Source: an uncultured Gammaproteobacteria bacterium (GTDB taxonomy: Bacteria; Pseudomonadota; Gammaproteobacteria; HK1). Taken from it: DNA of 64,000 nt. The stretch is from assembly GCA_947258715.1 (NCBI GenBank), contig CAMYJH010000002.1, positions 33,654 through 97,653 on the forward strand. The letters run 5' to 3'. Below the pieces are notes generated by a model, which made no database searches, had not been told where the DNA came from, and was given only the letters and a program-made list of their open reading frames with translations. The first letter of the stretch is position 1. Every line of letters begins with the position of its first letter. The translations under genes and the position numbers were made by a program. Shown here one piece after another: positions 54,197-62,338 of the stretch.

Positions 54197-55144
54197 TCAG
54201 GGGGTTCTGCCCGGGCGCAGTCGGTGCAGCGTCACCTCGGGCAGGCAGTTCAGGCGAACGTTGACGATGGACGTGCCGGCGCCGACCGAGGTATAGCCGA
54301 GCATGTCATGGTAGCGCCATTGCCCGGAGCCGAGGCGGCGCGGACAGCGGGAGTCGAGCGTCACCGGAATCCCGCCCGGCAGACAGATCTGCCCGCCATG
54401 GGTGTGGCCGCTCAACATGACATTGAACCGAGTGGAGTGGGCGCGGAGGTAGATCTCGGGCGTGTGCGACAAGAGGATTGAAACCGTGTCATCCGGAATT
54501 GCGCCCGCAGTTTTCTCGAGGTCGTTCGCCCGGAAGTAATGCGCATCGTCAACCCCGGCCAGGGCGATTCTGTCGTCGCCGCGTTCAATCAGCACAGACT
54601 CGTTCACCAGCATGTTGATGCCCTGGCTTTCCAGCCCTGGCACCATGCGGATGCTGTCGTGGTTGCCAAGCACACCGTAGGTCGGTGCGCGCAGCTGTTC
54701 GGTAATGAGGCGCATTGCCTCCAGCGTCTTGTCATAGGGACCAAAGGTCCTTGCCCGGTAGTCACCAGTCAGCACGCAGAGATCGTAGTCGAGGTCGCGG
54801 ATCGCGGCAGCCATTGCCCGGGTCGCATCCAGGTCCATATCGACATGTAGATCCGATAAATGCAGCAGCCTGAAGTCTTCGAACGACGCCGGCAGCTTTG
54901 GTACGAAGAACTCATTGTGCTTCAGTTGGATGTTGCGCGCATTGCTCACGCCGCGCTTATAGAACCCGCTCAACTTCAGACAGTATCTGATCAGCGCATG
55001 GGTCGAGTACCAGTTTTCCGGGTGAAAGAAGTTGATGCCGCCGCCGAACACGTGGTGACCGCTTTTGGCTTCGATTTCCAGCCGCAGCCGCGCGTGAACG
55101 CGCCCCAGGCGCTGTTCCAGTTGCTGTTCGACATCGTCTGACAT
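54197..55144 (-). CDS. Metallophosphoesterase (YkuE/YaeI-like)
   Basis: This protein of about 315 residues has the metallophosphoesterase motifs: LLHLSDLHVD, VLTGDYRA, VLGNHDS and LSGHTHGGQ. YkuE/YaeI-like enzymes are membrane-associated and some hydrolyse phospholipid-type substrates such as UDP-diacylglucosamine. The ATG at 55144 (MSDDVEQQLEQRLG) is chosen over a longer frame reaching 55273, because the extra N-terminus crosses repeat-like sequence and lacks family character. It sits tail-to-tail with the CarS-like gene. Confidence 0.85.
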   Translation of the reverse strand: MSDDVEQQLEQRLGRVHARLRLEIEAKSGHHVFGGGINFFHPENWYSTHALIRYCLKLSGFYKRGVSNARNIQLKHNEFFVPKLPASFEDFRLLHLSDLHVDMDLDATRAMAAAIRDLDYDLCVLTGDYRARTFGPYDKTLEAMRLITEQLRAPTYGVLGNHDSIRMVPGLESQGINMLVNESVLIERGDDRIALAGVDDAHYFRANDLEKTAGAIPDDTVSILLSHTPEIYLRAHSTRFNVMLSGHTHGGQICLPGGIPVTLDSRCPRRLGSGQWRYHDMLGYTSVGAGTSIVNVRLNCLPEVTLHRLRPGRTP

Positions 55145-55325
55145 CTTTCGTACGGTCCAAGAAAAGGAGAAAAGGGGTCGGAGTCCGGCACTTTTACTCG
55201 CCAGGTGTGACCGTTTTTCCACTGGCGGGATGCTCCGCCCGCGAATCCAGTGGGTCACGCGTGACCTGCTCACCGGGGCGAGTTCTGGCGATCACAATCG
55301 CGATCACGATAGCTGAAGGGGCATA

Positions 55326-55433
55326 GGGGACATTCAGAGTTCGTAAGCTGTTGATTTTCTGGTCGCTGGACCCGGGACACAAATCGTAACCGCAAAATTG
55401 AAAATCAACAGCTTACGAACTCTGAATGTCCCC
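55326..55433. repeat. Palindromic element, 108-bp subfamily, copy k
   Basis: A 34-bp perfect stem with position 25 as a G:C pair. Forward orientation; right end followed by CTTCTCC as in copies g and j. Its right part forms the 3' end of the gene at 55405. Confidence 0.9.
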
Positions 55434-55851
55434 CTTCTCCGGAACGCGTGGTCAGCTGCGTTTGCCGAGGATGTAATGATTCATCAGACCCCGGTGCCAC
55501 TTCCATTTTCGCCCCGATCGCGTCGGGAAGCGCCAATCGAACTTTCACGACCCCGGTTCCGTTATCGTGACCGATATCGAGCTTCACTTTGTGCTTGCCG
55601 TGAAATTCGCACCTGTACCATCGAGGCGGGTTGACGTCTGAGTTTGACGCTTGGACCCCAGAACGCATCGCGTCCCATTCGCCGTTAGAGATCTCGTAGC
55701 GACAGAGCCAGGCGAGAGCCTCTAGCAATGGTCGTAGGTTCTCCAGCAAGATCCGATTTTCAATTTTCGCCGTGGGCAGGGAACTTGTTGATGGCACGCC
55801 CGAAGGGTAAAAAGCGGCCAGCGTGAATAGCATCGTCAGCCGCCTTCGCAT
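55405..55851 (-). CDS. Hypothetical 148-residue protein with element-derived C-terminus
   Basis: No family is recognised. The N-terminus MRRRLTMLFTLAAFYPSGVPS may be a weak signal peptide. The middle has a conserved-looking WDAMRSGVQ, PRWYRCEFHGKHKVKLDIGHD and GVVKVRLALPD pattern suggesting a beta fold. The last residues, GGHSEFVSC, are read from palindromic element k, so the native C-terminus has been changed. The frame used differs from that giving GDIQSS. Confidence 0.5.
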   Translation of the reverse strand: MRRRLTMLFTLAAFYPSGVPSTSSLPTAKIENRILLENLRPLLEALAWLCRYEISNGEWDAMRSGVQASNSDVNPPRWYRCEFHGKHKVKLDIGHDNGTGVVKVRLALPDAIGAKMEVAPGSDESLHPRQTQLTTRSGEGGHSEFVSC

Positions 55852-55973
55852 TCAGCGCAACGCGCGAGAAATACTGACTTCGGACCCTATTTCTTCTGCT
55901 TTTCCTTTTCACCCGGCAGTCCCCTCGTTATGATCCGCGCTCCGTTTATTCCGAGATCCTGAGGGGTTATCCA

Positions 55974-57041
55974 TTGACCAAGGGCAAACGCCGCCGCGGC
56001 GGCGGATCGCGATCAAAGCACGTCCACGGGCAGCCGCGGTCTGCCGGCGCCGGCGAGTGTCAATCGTGCGGCGCCGCGCTGGCGCCGAAGGCGAGATTCT
56101 GTCACCGCTGCGGCACGCCGCTGGAGTCCGCGCCCGCGAGCGCGCGCAGTCGCCCGAGGCGCACCTCGATCATGGTCTACTCCGTGGCCGTGGTGAGCGT
56201 GGTCGGCGCGACGCTGGCCGCGGCGCTCTTCGCCACCCGCTATCAAAGCAAGCCGCCACCGCCCGCGTTGGACGAGCCCGCAGCGAGGGTGCCGTCCACG
56301 GTGGATCTGTCGGCGATGACGCCGCGCGAGGCGGCGGACCGGTTGTTCAACCGGGTGATGAGCGCGAGCGAGAGCGGCAACGCGGAAGAGGCGGTGCGCT
56401 TCGCGCCGATGGCGGTTGAGGCCTACGCCGAAGTGGCGAACCTGGATGCGGATGCGCGCTATCACCTGGGACGGCTTCACCTGCTGCAAAACAATCTTGA
56501 CCAGGCACTCGAGCAGATCGAAATCTTGAAGCAGAGCGTGCCGCGGCATCTGCTCGCGCTGGTGCTCGAGCACGAGGTGGCTTCGCGGATGGGCGATGCG
56601 GAGACGGCGGCCCGGGCGGCGACCGAATTCGCCGCCGCCTATGAGTCCGAAACGGCGACCGCGCGCCCGGAGTACGAGGCGCATAAATTTTCCATCGACC
56701 AATTCCGCGACGGGGCCGGCGCGCCTGAATCCGGGTCCGAGTCCATCGCCGGGACTCAGCCGGCGGCGGCGGACGGCGGGGCGGCGGTGTTCGAGCGTAA
56801 ATGCGCCGGGTGCCACGGCCGGGAGGCGAAGGGCACCGATAAGGGCCCTCCGCTGGTGCACAAAATCTACGAGCCGAGCCACCACGCCGACGTGGCCTTC
56901 TATCTCGCCGTGCGCCAGGGCGTTCGGGCACATCACTGGCCGTTCGGGGACATGCCGGCGGTGGAAGGCGTCAACGAGGAGCAGGTCGCCGGCATCGTCG
57001 CCTACGTGCGCGGGCTGCAGAAGGCGGCCGGCATCGAGTGA
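55974..57041 (+). CDS. Zinc-ribbon/TPR/cytochrome c fusion protein
   Basis: This is a 355-residue mosaic. A basic N-terminus is followed by a zinc ribbon (C29-x2-C32 and C43-x2-C46). One membrane helix lies at about 66-88, then helical TPR-like repeats (about 110-240), and a C-terminal mono-haem cytochrome c domain with CAGCH at C277-H281 and a likely axial Met in GDMPAVEG. The zinc ribbon would be cytoplasmic and the haem periplasmic, so the protein could link electron transfer to a cytoplasmic partner. The TTG start at 55974 follows GAGGGG. No neighbouring oxidase genes are seen. Confidence 0.8.
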   Translation: MTKGKRRRGGGSRSKHVHGQPRSAGAGECQSCGAALAPKARFCHRCGTPLESAPASARSRPRRTSIMVYSVAVVSVVGATLAAALFATRYQSKPPPPALDEPAARVPSTVDLSAMTPREAADRLFNRVMSASESGNAEEAVRFAPMAVEAYAEVANLDADARYHLGRLHLLQNNLDQALEQIEILKQSVPRHLLALVLEHEVASRMGDAETAARAATEFAAAYESETATARPEYEAHKFSIDQFRDGAGAPESGSESIAGTQPAAADGGAAVFERKCAGCHGREAKGTDKGPPLVHKIYEPSHHADVAFYLAVRQGVRAHHWPFGDMPAVEGVNEEQVAGIVAYVRGLQKAAGIE

Positions 57042-57186
57042 GCGGATGGGGGCTCCCCGGAGCATCGGCGTACCGGCGCCGATACGTCCGACGGAAACAT
57101 TCTCCCCTTCCTAAGCATCCACTAAAACCGAACCACCGCAAACTCGATCCTACCCTTCGACCCCCGCAGACCAAAGAGGTGTGCGC

Positions 57187-57588
57187 ATGAAGATTGACGG
57201 CGGCTGTCATTGTGGCCACATCACCTACGAGGCGGAGCTCGATCCTCGGAAAGTCGGGATATGTCACTGCACCGACTGCCAGACGTTGTCGGGTTCCGCG
57301 TTTCGCACCATCGCGCTGGTTTCCGGAGAGAGCTTCAAGATTTCGGGAGAACCCAAGATATACGTCAAAACCGGAGACAGTGGAAACAAGCGCGCCCAGG
57401 CGTTCTGCCCGGAATGCGGATCGCCAATTTATGCGAGCTCAGTCGACGAGCTGCCAAAAATAGTTAACATCCGGCTGGGGACATTCCGACAGCGCGGCGA
57501 ACTTCGGCCAAAGTTTCAGCTTTGGTGTCGCTCGGCACTGGACTGGCTAAGTGAGCTGGATGCCGTACCGAAAACGGAGAAGCAGTGA
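57187..57588 (+). CDS. GFA-family zinc protein
   Basis: This is a complete 133-residue GFA protein: first zinc motif GGCHCGHITY, second pair in ICHCTDCQTLSGSAFR, third pair in FCPECGSPIY. Members bind two zinc ions; a few act in glutathione-formaldehyde adduct formation, but most have no known role. The ATG at 57187 is preferred over the GTG two codons earlier, because it starts the conserved MKIDGGCHCG and AGAGG is correctly spaced. No operon partner. Confidence 0.85.
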   Translation: MKIDGGCHCGHITYEAELDPRKVGICHCTDCQTLSGSAFRTIALVSGESFKISGEPKIYVKTGDSGNKRAQAFCPECGSPIYASSVDELPKIVNIRLGTFRQRGELRPKFQLWCRSALDWLSELDAVPKTEKQ

Positions 57589-57779
57589 GCTGACGTAATC
57601 GGTGGCTAGCGTGATCGAATCGCAGCTTGATTAGCGACTGCCGTCACTGCGTTCCGGCTCATTGCGGGGCGTTGATTTCAGCTTTGCTGTTTAGGAGCTT
57701 GTCTCAGATCAAGGTACGCGACCCGCTCGGCGTCTAGGCTGGAAATGAACCTCTAGCCGTCCCATCGGAGGGCGAAACC

Positions 57780-58169
57780 ATGACCGTCAACGCGCGGACT
57801 GTCCGACTTGTCCGCCAGGGCGCCGGGCTGTTGACGATACTGTGTTTGCTGGCCCCCACCGCAGCCGCCGACTGTGCCAGGGACGCCTATGGTGAGGTCT
57901 ATTGCGGCGCGGGACGCTGCATGCACGACCGCAACGGCACCGTCTGGTGTTCTCGCTACTACGAAGGCGGAGTCGAGAGAACGCGGGATGGGGCCGCTGT
58001 GTGTGGTAAGGGTCAGTGCGCCAAAAACTCCCGCGGCCAGATTTTCTGTTCCTCGGTAGTCGGTGGCGCGGTGGCTATAGACAGCAAGGGACGCGTGCGC
58101 TGCTACGGACGCTGCGAGCGACCCATCGTGGCCCAGTGCGAGAATTCCCGTGCGGGCGCTGGGGGCTGA
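57780..58169 (+). CDS. Secreted cysteine-rich protein, possibly frameshifted
   Basis: This 129-residue protein has a signal peptide (about residues 1-30, ending TAAADC). A repeating pattern G.V.CG.G.C..D..G.V.C occurs about three times (DAYGEVYCGAGRC, NGTVWCSR, DGAAVCGKGQCAKNSRGQIFCSS), so it is probably a disulfide-stabilised periplasmic protein. The frame stops just after a run of five G (58161-58165). The next frame continues with similar character (GRAVFCDDKIHCREG), suggesting the true protein is longer. No family is recognised. Confidence 0.55.
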   Translation: MTVNARTVRLVRQGAGLLTILCLLAPTAAADCARDAYGEVYCGAGRCMHDRNGTVWCSRYYEGGVERTRDGAAVCGKGQCAKNSRGQIFCSSVVGGAVAIDSKGRVRCYGRCERPIVAQCENSRAGAGG

Positions 58170-58398
58170 GAGTACCGGGCGCGCGGTTTTTTGCGACGAC
58201 AAGATACATTGCCGCGAAGGCTACGCCAACGGCGATGGGGCTCTAGCCCACATCAACAACATAGGCGCGCTGCTACACGAGGTGCTGCAATCAGGGATAA
58301 TGGAGCTCACGGATCTGCAGATCCATGGGCCGGAAGAAGAGCTGGCGAAGCTGCGCCAACCGCTGGCGGATTTGAACCCGAATTACTGGGTGCTGTAG
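58150..58398 (+). pseudogene. Possible continuation of the cysteine-rich gene in the +1 frame
   Basis: This frame encodes GRAVFCDDKIHCREGYANGDG and then a helical tail ending NPNYWVL. It overlaps the end of the cysteine-rich gene and could be either its out-of-frame continuation (loss or gain of one G in the G5 run) or a small separate gene starting at the GTG at 58150. No ribosome binding site supports the latter. Confidence 0.35.
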
Positions 58399-58478
58399 TA
58401 CGGCTTCCGCAACTGAATCCCCGCCCGTGTCTTGGCCGGTGGGCGATGGAACGAAGAGGCGGAGCGTGGTCCGGCTAA

Positions 58479-58931
58479 TCATGCCGCGGGTTTGATATCG
58501 CACACATAGGCCGCGGCCGGCTGGCTGCCGCGATTGAAGAACCAGTGAACGGTATCCTTGTCCTCGACAAAGGTATCGCCCGCCGAGTGCTCGGTCTCGC
58601 CGCTGTCGCGCCCTTCGGTCCAGGTGCCGCTTTCCACGTAGACCACGCCGGGCGTCTTCGCGGCGCTGTGCTTTGCGATCTGGCCGCCGGGATTGATCGT
58701 GATTCTGCGCAGAAGCAGTATGTGGCCCTTAAGCCCCACCTGCGCGGCCATCGACTCTTCCGGGACATAACCCAGTTTCTCCACCTTGAGACCCTTGTGC
58801 TCGGTGGGCGCCACCATCGCCGCCCAGCCGTAGCTGATCAGAAAACCGCATACCAGTCCTGTGCTGACGAGCGCCGCTGATTTTATTTTTGCGTCGCGAC
58901 GGGATTGAGCAAGCTTGAGTAATTTAGCCAT
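58479..58931 (-). CDS. Membrane-anchored cupin protein
   Basis: The protein has about 150 residues, with one N-terminal membrane helix (STGLVCGFLISYGWAAMV) and a cupin domain (RITINPGGQIAKHSAAKTPG, VYVESGTWTEG, SAGDTFVEDKDTVHWFFNRG). The fold faces the periplasm. Such proteins bind metals or small ligands; no substrate is apparent. The ATG at 58931 is chosen for GGAGGAG directly upstream. The C-terminus KPAA is normal. Confidence 0.72.
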   Translation of the reverse strand: MAKLLKLAQSRRDAKIKSAALVSTGLVCGFLISYGWAAMVAPTEHKGLKVEKLGYVPEESMAAQVGLKGHILLLRRITINPGGQIAKHSAAKTPGVVYVESGTWTEGRDSGETEHSAGDTFVEDKDTVHWFFNRGSQPAAAYVCDIKPAA

Positions 58932-59036
58932 GATTCTCCTCCATAAGCGTGAACGCTTTTGGCAACCAGGATCGATCCCCACTTGATGTCCGGACTTCGA
59001 GTTCGATCGAATGATGCCATGTCACGCCGTGGTCGA

Positions 59037-59144
59037 CTACATTTCCGTCGCTTTCGCCACCGCGATTGTGCCGTGCTCGAGGTGCCGGCGCCCCTCGGCC
59101 ATCTCGATGGCATCATCCATGCTATCGGCTTTGACGATACAAAA
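59037..59144 (-). pseudogene. C-terminal remnant of a YCII-related protein
   Basis: The minus strand reads FCIVKADSMDDAIEMAEG then RRHLEHGTIAVAKATEM and a stop, which matches the C-terminal end of YCII-domain proteins. The upstream part of the gene is absent or unrecognisable. The fragment is short, so a chance match cannot be excluded. Confidence 0.4.
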
Positions 59145-59311
59145 ACTCGACGCGGATTCGGCCGCGCTGGATCTGCTTAAAATCTTCGGCCAAAGCCAGA
59201 TCCTCTCTTGATTGTGACAACCGTCACGTTTCAGGCTAGGCGTGCGAGCTCAGCCGACATCCCTTCGGCAGCAGGTGTCCCAAGAGCAAACGAAGCGATG
59301 ATCATCTCTGC

Positions 59312-59698
59312 ATGAAGAGCACGGCCGACCCTGTACGGATGCACCGGCGCTCATCCGTATCGCATTTCGACGGAAACGAAAGTTCGATTCTCCTAGACGT
59401 TCTTTTGCTTTCGATCGGGGCGTTCGTCGTCTTCATCTCTTACGCGGCGAGCTCGTGGAGCGGCGAGCCCACTTGGTTCTCCCGATCCGGATCCCTTCTG
59501 GTTCTATGCGCAGCAATTGTGCAGTATCGGTATGCGATCCACCGGCTCGGAATATCTGCAGCATTGCCAACGACCCAGTGCGCGGGAACCACCGGATCGA
59601 CACGAATGCGGAACTTGTGCGGACGCTTGTCGTTCTGGGCGGTGGTGGCGGGAACGCTGGTTTGGGGCTACGGGGACCTCGTCTTCGCATCAGGCTGA
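59312..59698 (+). CDS. Hypothetical small membrane protein
   Basis: This 128-residue protein has three predicted membrane helices: LLDVLLLSIGAFVVFISYA, SGSLLVLCAAIVQYRYAI and LSFWAVVAGTLVWGYGDLV. The order EPTWFSRSGSLLVLCAA and GTLVWGYGD looks conserved, as in small inner-membrane proteins of unknown role. ATG at 59312; no clear ribosome binding site. Codon use is coding-like. Confidence 0.5.
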   Translation: MKSTADPVRMHRRSSVSHFDGNESSILLDVLLLSIGAFVVFISYAASSWSGEPTWFSRSGSLLVLCAAIVQYRYAIHRLGISAALPTTQCAGTTGSTRMRNLCGRLSFWAVVAGTLVWGYGDLVFASG

Positions 59699-61308
59699 TT
59701 CCTGCTGGCTCAATTCCATCGGCTCGAATTGGCTATCGACCGAAAGCCGGAAAGCGCGCGCGTTTTGCGAATCGCCCGGTCTCCTCCGAAAGAGTGTAAT
59801 TACGACCACTTCCAAACGCGCCTGCTTGGTTGCGGAAAGGTTGATTTTGCCTGCGACGGTCTCGGTGGCGCTCGCACCGCATCGATGAATTGCCCCGCCG
59901 GGAAGGGAATTTTCTACCTAGACGACCTCGAACCGTCCCCATCGGCGAGGTTTCACGGCTAAATTCGAGTCCGGGACTCGGTCCTCGATCCGTCAAGCCG
60001 GCCTCAAGGCTAGCCCATTGTGGTGATGATGGGCGTTGTTCTCCCTATACCTCAAACCCGCCAATGGATCCCGGGAAGCCTTTCAGCTGTCTTGCGTGGT
60101 CTGAGCGTTGCGTCAGGCTCGGAAGAAAGCATGCGTCGACCGGTACGCATGATGCATGCCTGCAGATCATGGCTCACGCGATTAAGTAATCAGATTCATG
60201 TGCTGAAATTCCGATAGGTGGAAATTGAAAAACACACGGATTCGTTTCCTTCGTCTCAAATTGTTTTACTTTCCCAGAAAACGTTTCAAGTACGGCGTTT
60301 TTTTGGAATCTGGGTCTGTTTTAAGCTGTTTTTGTTGAATTCTGCATACTGTTCCTAAAGTATCGAGTTCCTATTTCGGCCCGATTATTTTCCGCGTTTT
60401 CAATCGTTTCATTTCCGGGTTGCCAACCAGCCTCTGTTTGCAGGCCGGCGGCACCGCAATCGGGGTACGGGATTCTCCGATCAACAGCTGGATTTTTCGG
60501 GCTGCGGAAAATTCACGCTGCTTCTAGGATCATCCGCACCTCAGCGGCAAAATTTTCGGGGGCCTTTACTTTCGACCAATCGAGGCGGTGTTTCAGGCCT
60601 TGCGCGCGCTTCGACAACGGGGTCAAAGCGGTGTAAATGCCCTGCTCCTCCCTTGGAGCGCTCAATTTACGTCGTTGCGATGAGAAAAGGGTCGGAGTCG
60701 ACTTCCGTCTGGCGCGCCCGGCTGTTGTTTTTCTCCTGGGCTTCGAAAATCGACTCCGACCAATTCGCTTTTGGCCTCGAGACAGGCGGCTGATGCGGCT
60801 CCCGATCCCCTCTCTGTGCCGCTGGGTGTGAACTTGGGCCACTGGTGGTGATTGCCGTGGCACAGGGTCCGGCTTTGATCTTTTGGTCGGATCCCCCGCT
60901 CGGCTGGCCGGGTAGGAGCCGCCGACGAAAGTTAGATTCAACGCTCCATCCGAAGCAATTACAAGCCGGTTCTAAAAATCGAAATGGAGCCTATCGACCA
61001 TCCGCCGCGGCCGGGTGAAGACTGCTTGCACGCTGGTCCGTGGCGGGGGCCGCGGCGTGGGCCAATAAACAGCGCCCGGCGAAGTTCTTTCAGCGCTTTT
61101 CAGCCGCGCGACCGTTTTCGTTTAATTCCTGATGGCGCCGGGAATTCCGGCACCAACGGTGTTGCCCAGCCGCGCGCGTCCATTGGCCTGGCAAAAAACA
61201 TCGCCGATGCACAGAGCAAAGGTTTTCGAATTGGTATGCTCCGCGTTTAGAGTATGGCGATGAGCGCCATCAAGAGCGCAAGAATCCAGTTGCCCGGATC
61301 GGCCCTGC
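59699..61308. other. 1.6-kb region without a supported gene
   Basis: No frame here has convincing family or signal. The minus frame 60513-60941 is crossed by a palindromic repeat (60690-60761), though its last third (LSAPREEQGIYTALTPL...) could be part of an old gene. Positions 60200-60420 are clearly AT-rich with many T-runs, unlike the surroundings. A short frame ending at 61250 (GLAKNIADAQSKGFRIGMLRV) is too short to call. Confidence 0.4.
60690..60761. repeat. Second palindromic repeat type (GGTCGGAGTCG ends)
   Basis: GGTCGGAGTCGACTTCCG pairs with the reverse complement of the segment ending CGACTCCGACC at 16 of 18 positions, enclosing about 36 nt. A single arm with the same word occurs at 55173-55187 (AAAAGGGGTCGGAGTC). 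Its ends differ from the 17-nt family. Confidence 0.55.
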
Positions 61309-62094
61309 ATGTATAAAACCTGCCCCAAATGCGGCTACAAACGTAAGGAGAGCGATACCGCGCCCGAGGACCAGTGTCCCGAGTGCGGGATTGTATTTTC
61401 CAAGTGGCTGAAAATGCAGCTTAAACCGCTGCCGCCGGTGGATTCCGCACCGAGCAACACGGCGCGCTTCAACGTGGTGCGCAAAGGCGCCTGGGCCTGG
61501 CTCAAAGGCAAGCTGTTCCACGCCGACCCGGATATCGACGCCATCACGGTGTACGGGCGGCTGCTGGTGCTGTGCGCTGCGGTGGTCTGGGGATTGAAAT
61601 TCATCCTCGCCGATTACGCCACCCTCTCCAACGGCGTGCCCGAAAGCTCGGACATCATCATGAGCCGGGTGAACCTGGTGTTTCACGAGGCCGGGCACCT
61701 GATCTTCTCCCTCTTCGGAGAATTCATGGGGGTGCTGGGCGGCTCCATCGGCCAGCTGCTGATGCCGCTGATTGTGTGTCTCGCCTTTTTGCTTCGCTTC
61801 AACAATCCCTTCGGCGCCTCTATCGGCCTGTGGTGGCTGGGACAAAGCGCCATCGATCTGGCCCCCTATATCGCCGACGCCAGAGCCAAGCAGCTGATGC
61901 TGCTCGGCGGGATCACCGGGCGGGACTCGCCGACCTTCCACGACTGGGCCAACATTCTCGGGCGGGAAGGCTGGTTGCGCTACGACCAGCAGATCGCCAG
62001 CGCGGTGGAATTTGCCGGCGAGGCGCTGATGGTGCTTTCGTTCGTGTGGGGGGCCCATCTCGTGTGGACGCAGCTCAAAAGGGTCCGCGGCTGA
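61309..62094 (+). CDS. Zinc-ribbon membrane protein with HEAGH motif
   Basis: This 261-residue protein has an N-terminal zinc ribbon (CPKCGY ... CPECGIVFSKWLK) and a membrane domain of several helices. FHEAGH at residues 125-130 is an HExxH-type metal site, as in membrane M50-like peptidases (VNLVFHEAGHLIF). A further candidate ligand is in WWLGQSAIDLAPY. Intramembrane proteolysis is a plausible inference, unproven. It ends next to a bidirectional terminator. ATG at 61309. Confidence 0.75.
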   Translation: MYKTCPKCGYKRKESDTAPEDQCPECGIVFSKWLKMQLKPLPPVDSAPSNTARFNVVRKGAWAWLKGKLFHADPDIDAITVYGRLLVLCAAVVWGLKFILADYATLSNGVPESSDIIMSRVNLVFHEAGHLIFSLFGEFMGVLGGSIGQLLMPLIVCLAFLLRFNNPFGASIGLWWLGQSAIDLAPYIADARAKQLMLLGGITGRDSPTFHDWANILGREGWLRYDQQIASAVEFAGEALMVLSFVWGAHLVWTQLKRVRG

Positions 62095-62148
62095 CGCAAA
62101 GCGCGTGCTGCGGGAGAAGTGACCGCATACTCGGTGCCGGAGAAACAA

Positions 62149-62174
62149 AAAACGCCCGGCTCGAGCGGGCGTTT
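62149..62174. terminator. Bidirectional intrinsic terminator
   Basis: AAAACGCCCG and CGGGCGTTTT form a GC-rich stem with A- and T-runs on either side. It lies between the convergent ends of the HEAGH gene and the small gene at 62204. Confidence 0.8.
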
Positions 62175-62203
62175 TCTTATGCCTTCCGCGACTTCGGTCT
62201 GAT

Positions 62204-62338
62204 TCAGGCCATCGCCGTGACCAGCAGCGCGCCCAAGATGATCACGAGGTAGACGTAGATATCTTTTGATGAGGGGGCGTCTTCGTCGCTTCCGGAAGGG
62301 AGTTCCGGTCGCGCCTGCTGTCCTTGCTTTGGTTTCAT
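62204..62338 (-). CDS. Hypothetical 44-residue single-TM protein
   Basis: The protein begins MKPKQGQQARPELPSGSDED and ends in one membrane helix (IYVYLVIILGALLVTAMA), a tail-anchored layout. It is too short to assign a family. The shared terminator just beyond its stop supports a real gene. The start is the ATG at 62338; the ribosome site is weak. Confidence 0.5.
   Translation of the reverse strand: MKPKQGQQARPELPSGSDEDAPSSKDIYVYLVIILGALLVTAMA

Noticed and set aside
5201-55433. CRISPR array made of the repeated 108-bp and 92-bp units
   Set aside because: Copies are dispersed over 50 kb, palindromic and without regular spacers; no cas genes are present.
60513-60941. 142-residue minus-strand frame
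   Set aside because: It is crossed by a palindromic repeat and highly basic in the repeat part; only its last third looks possibly coding.
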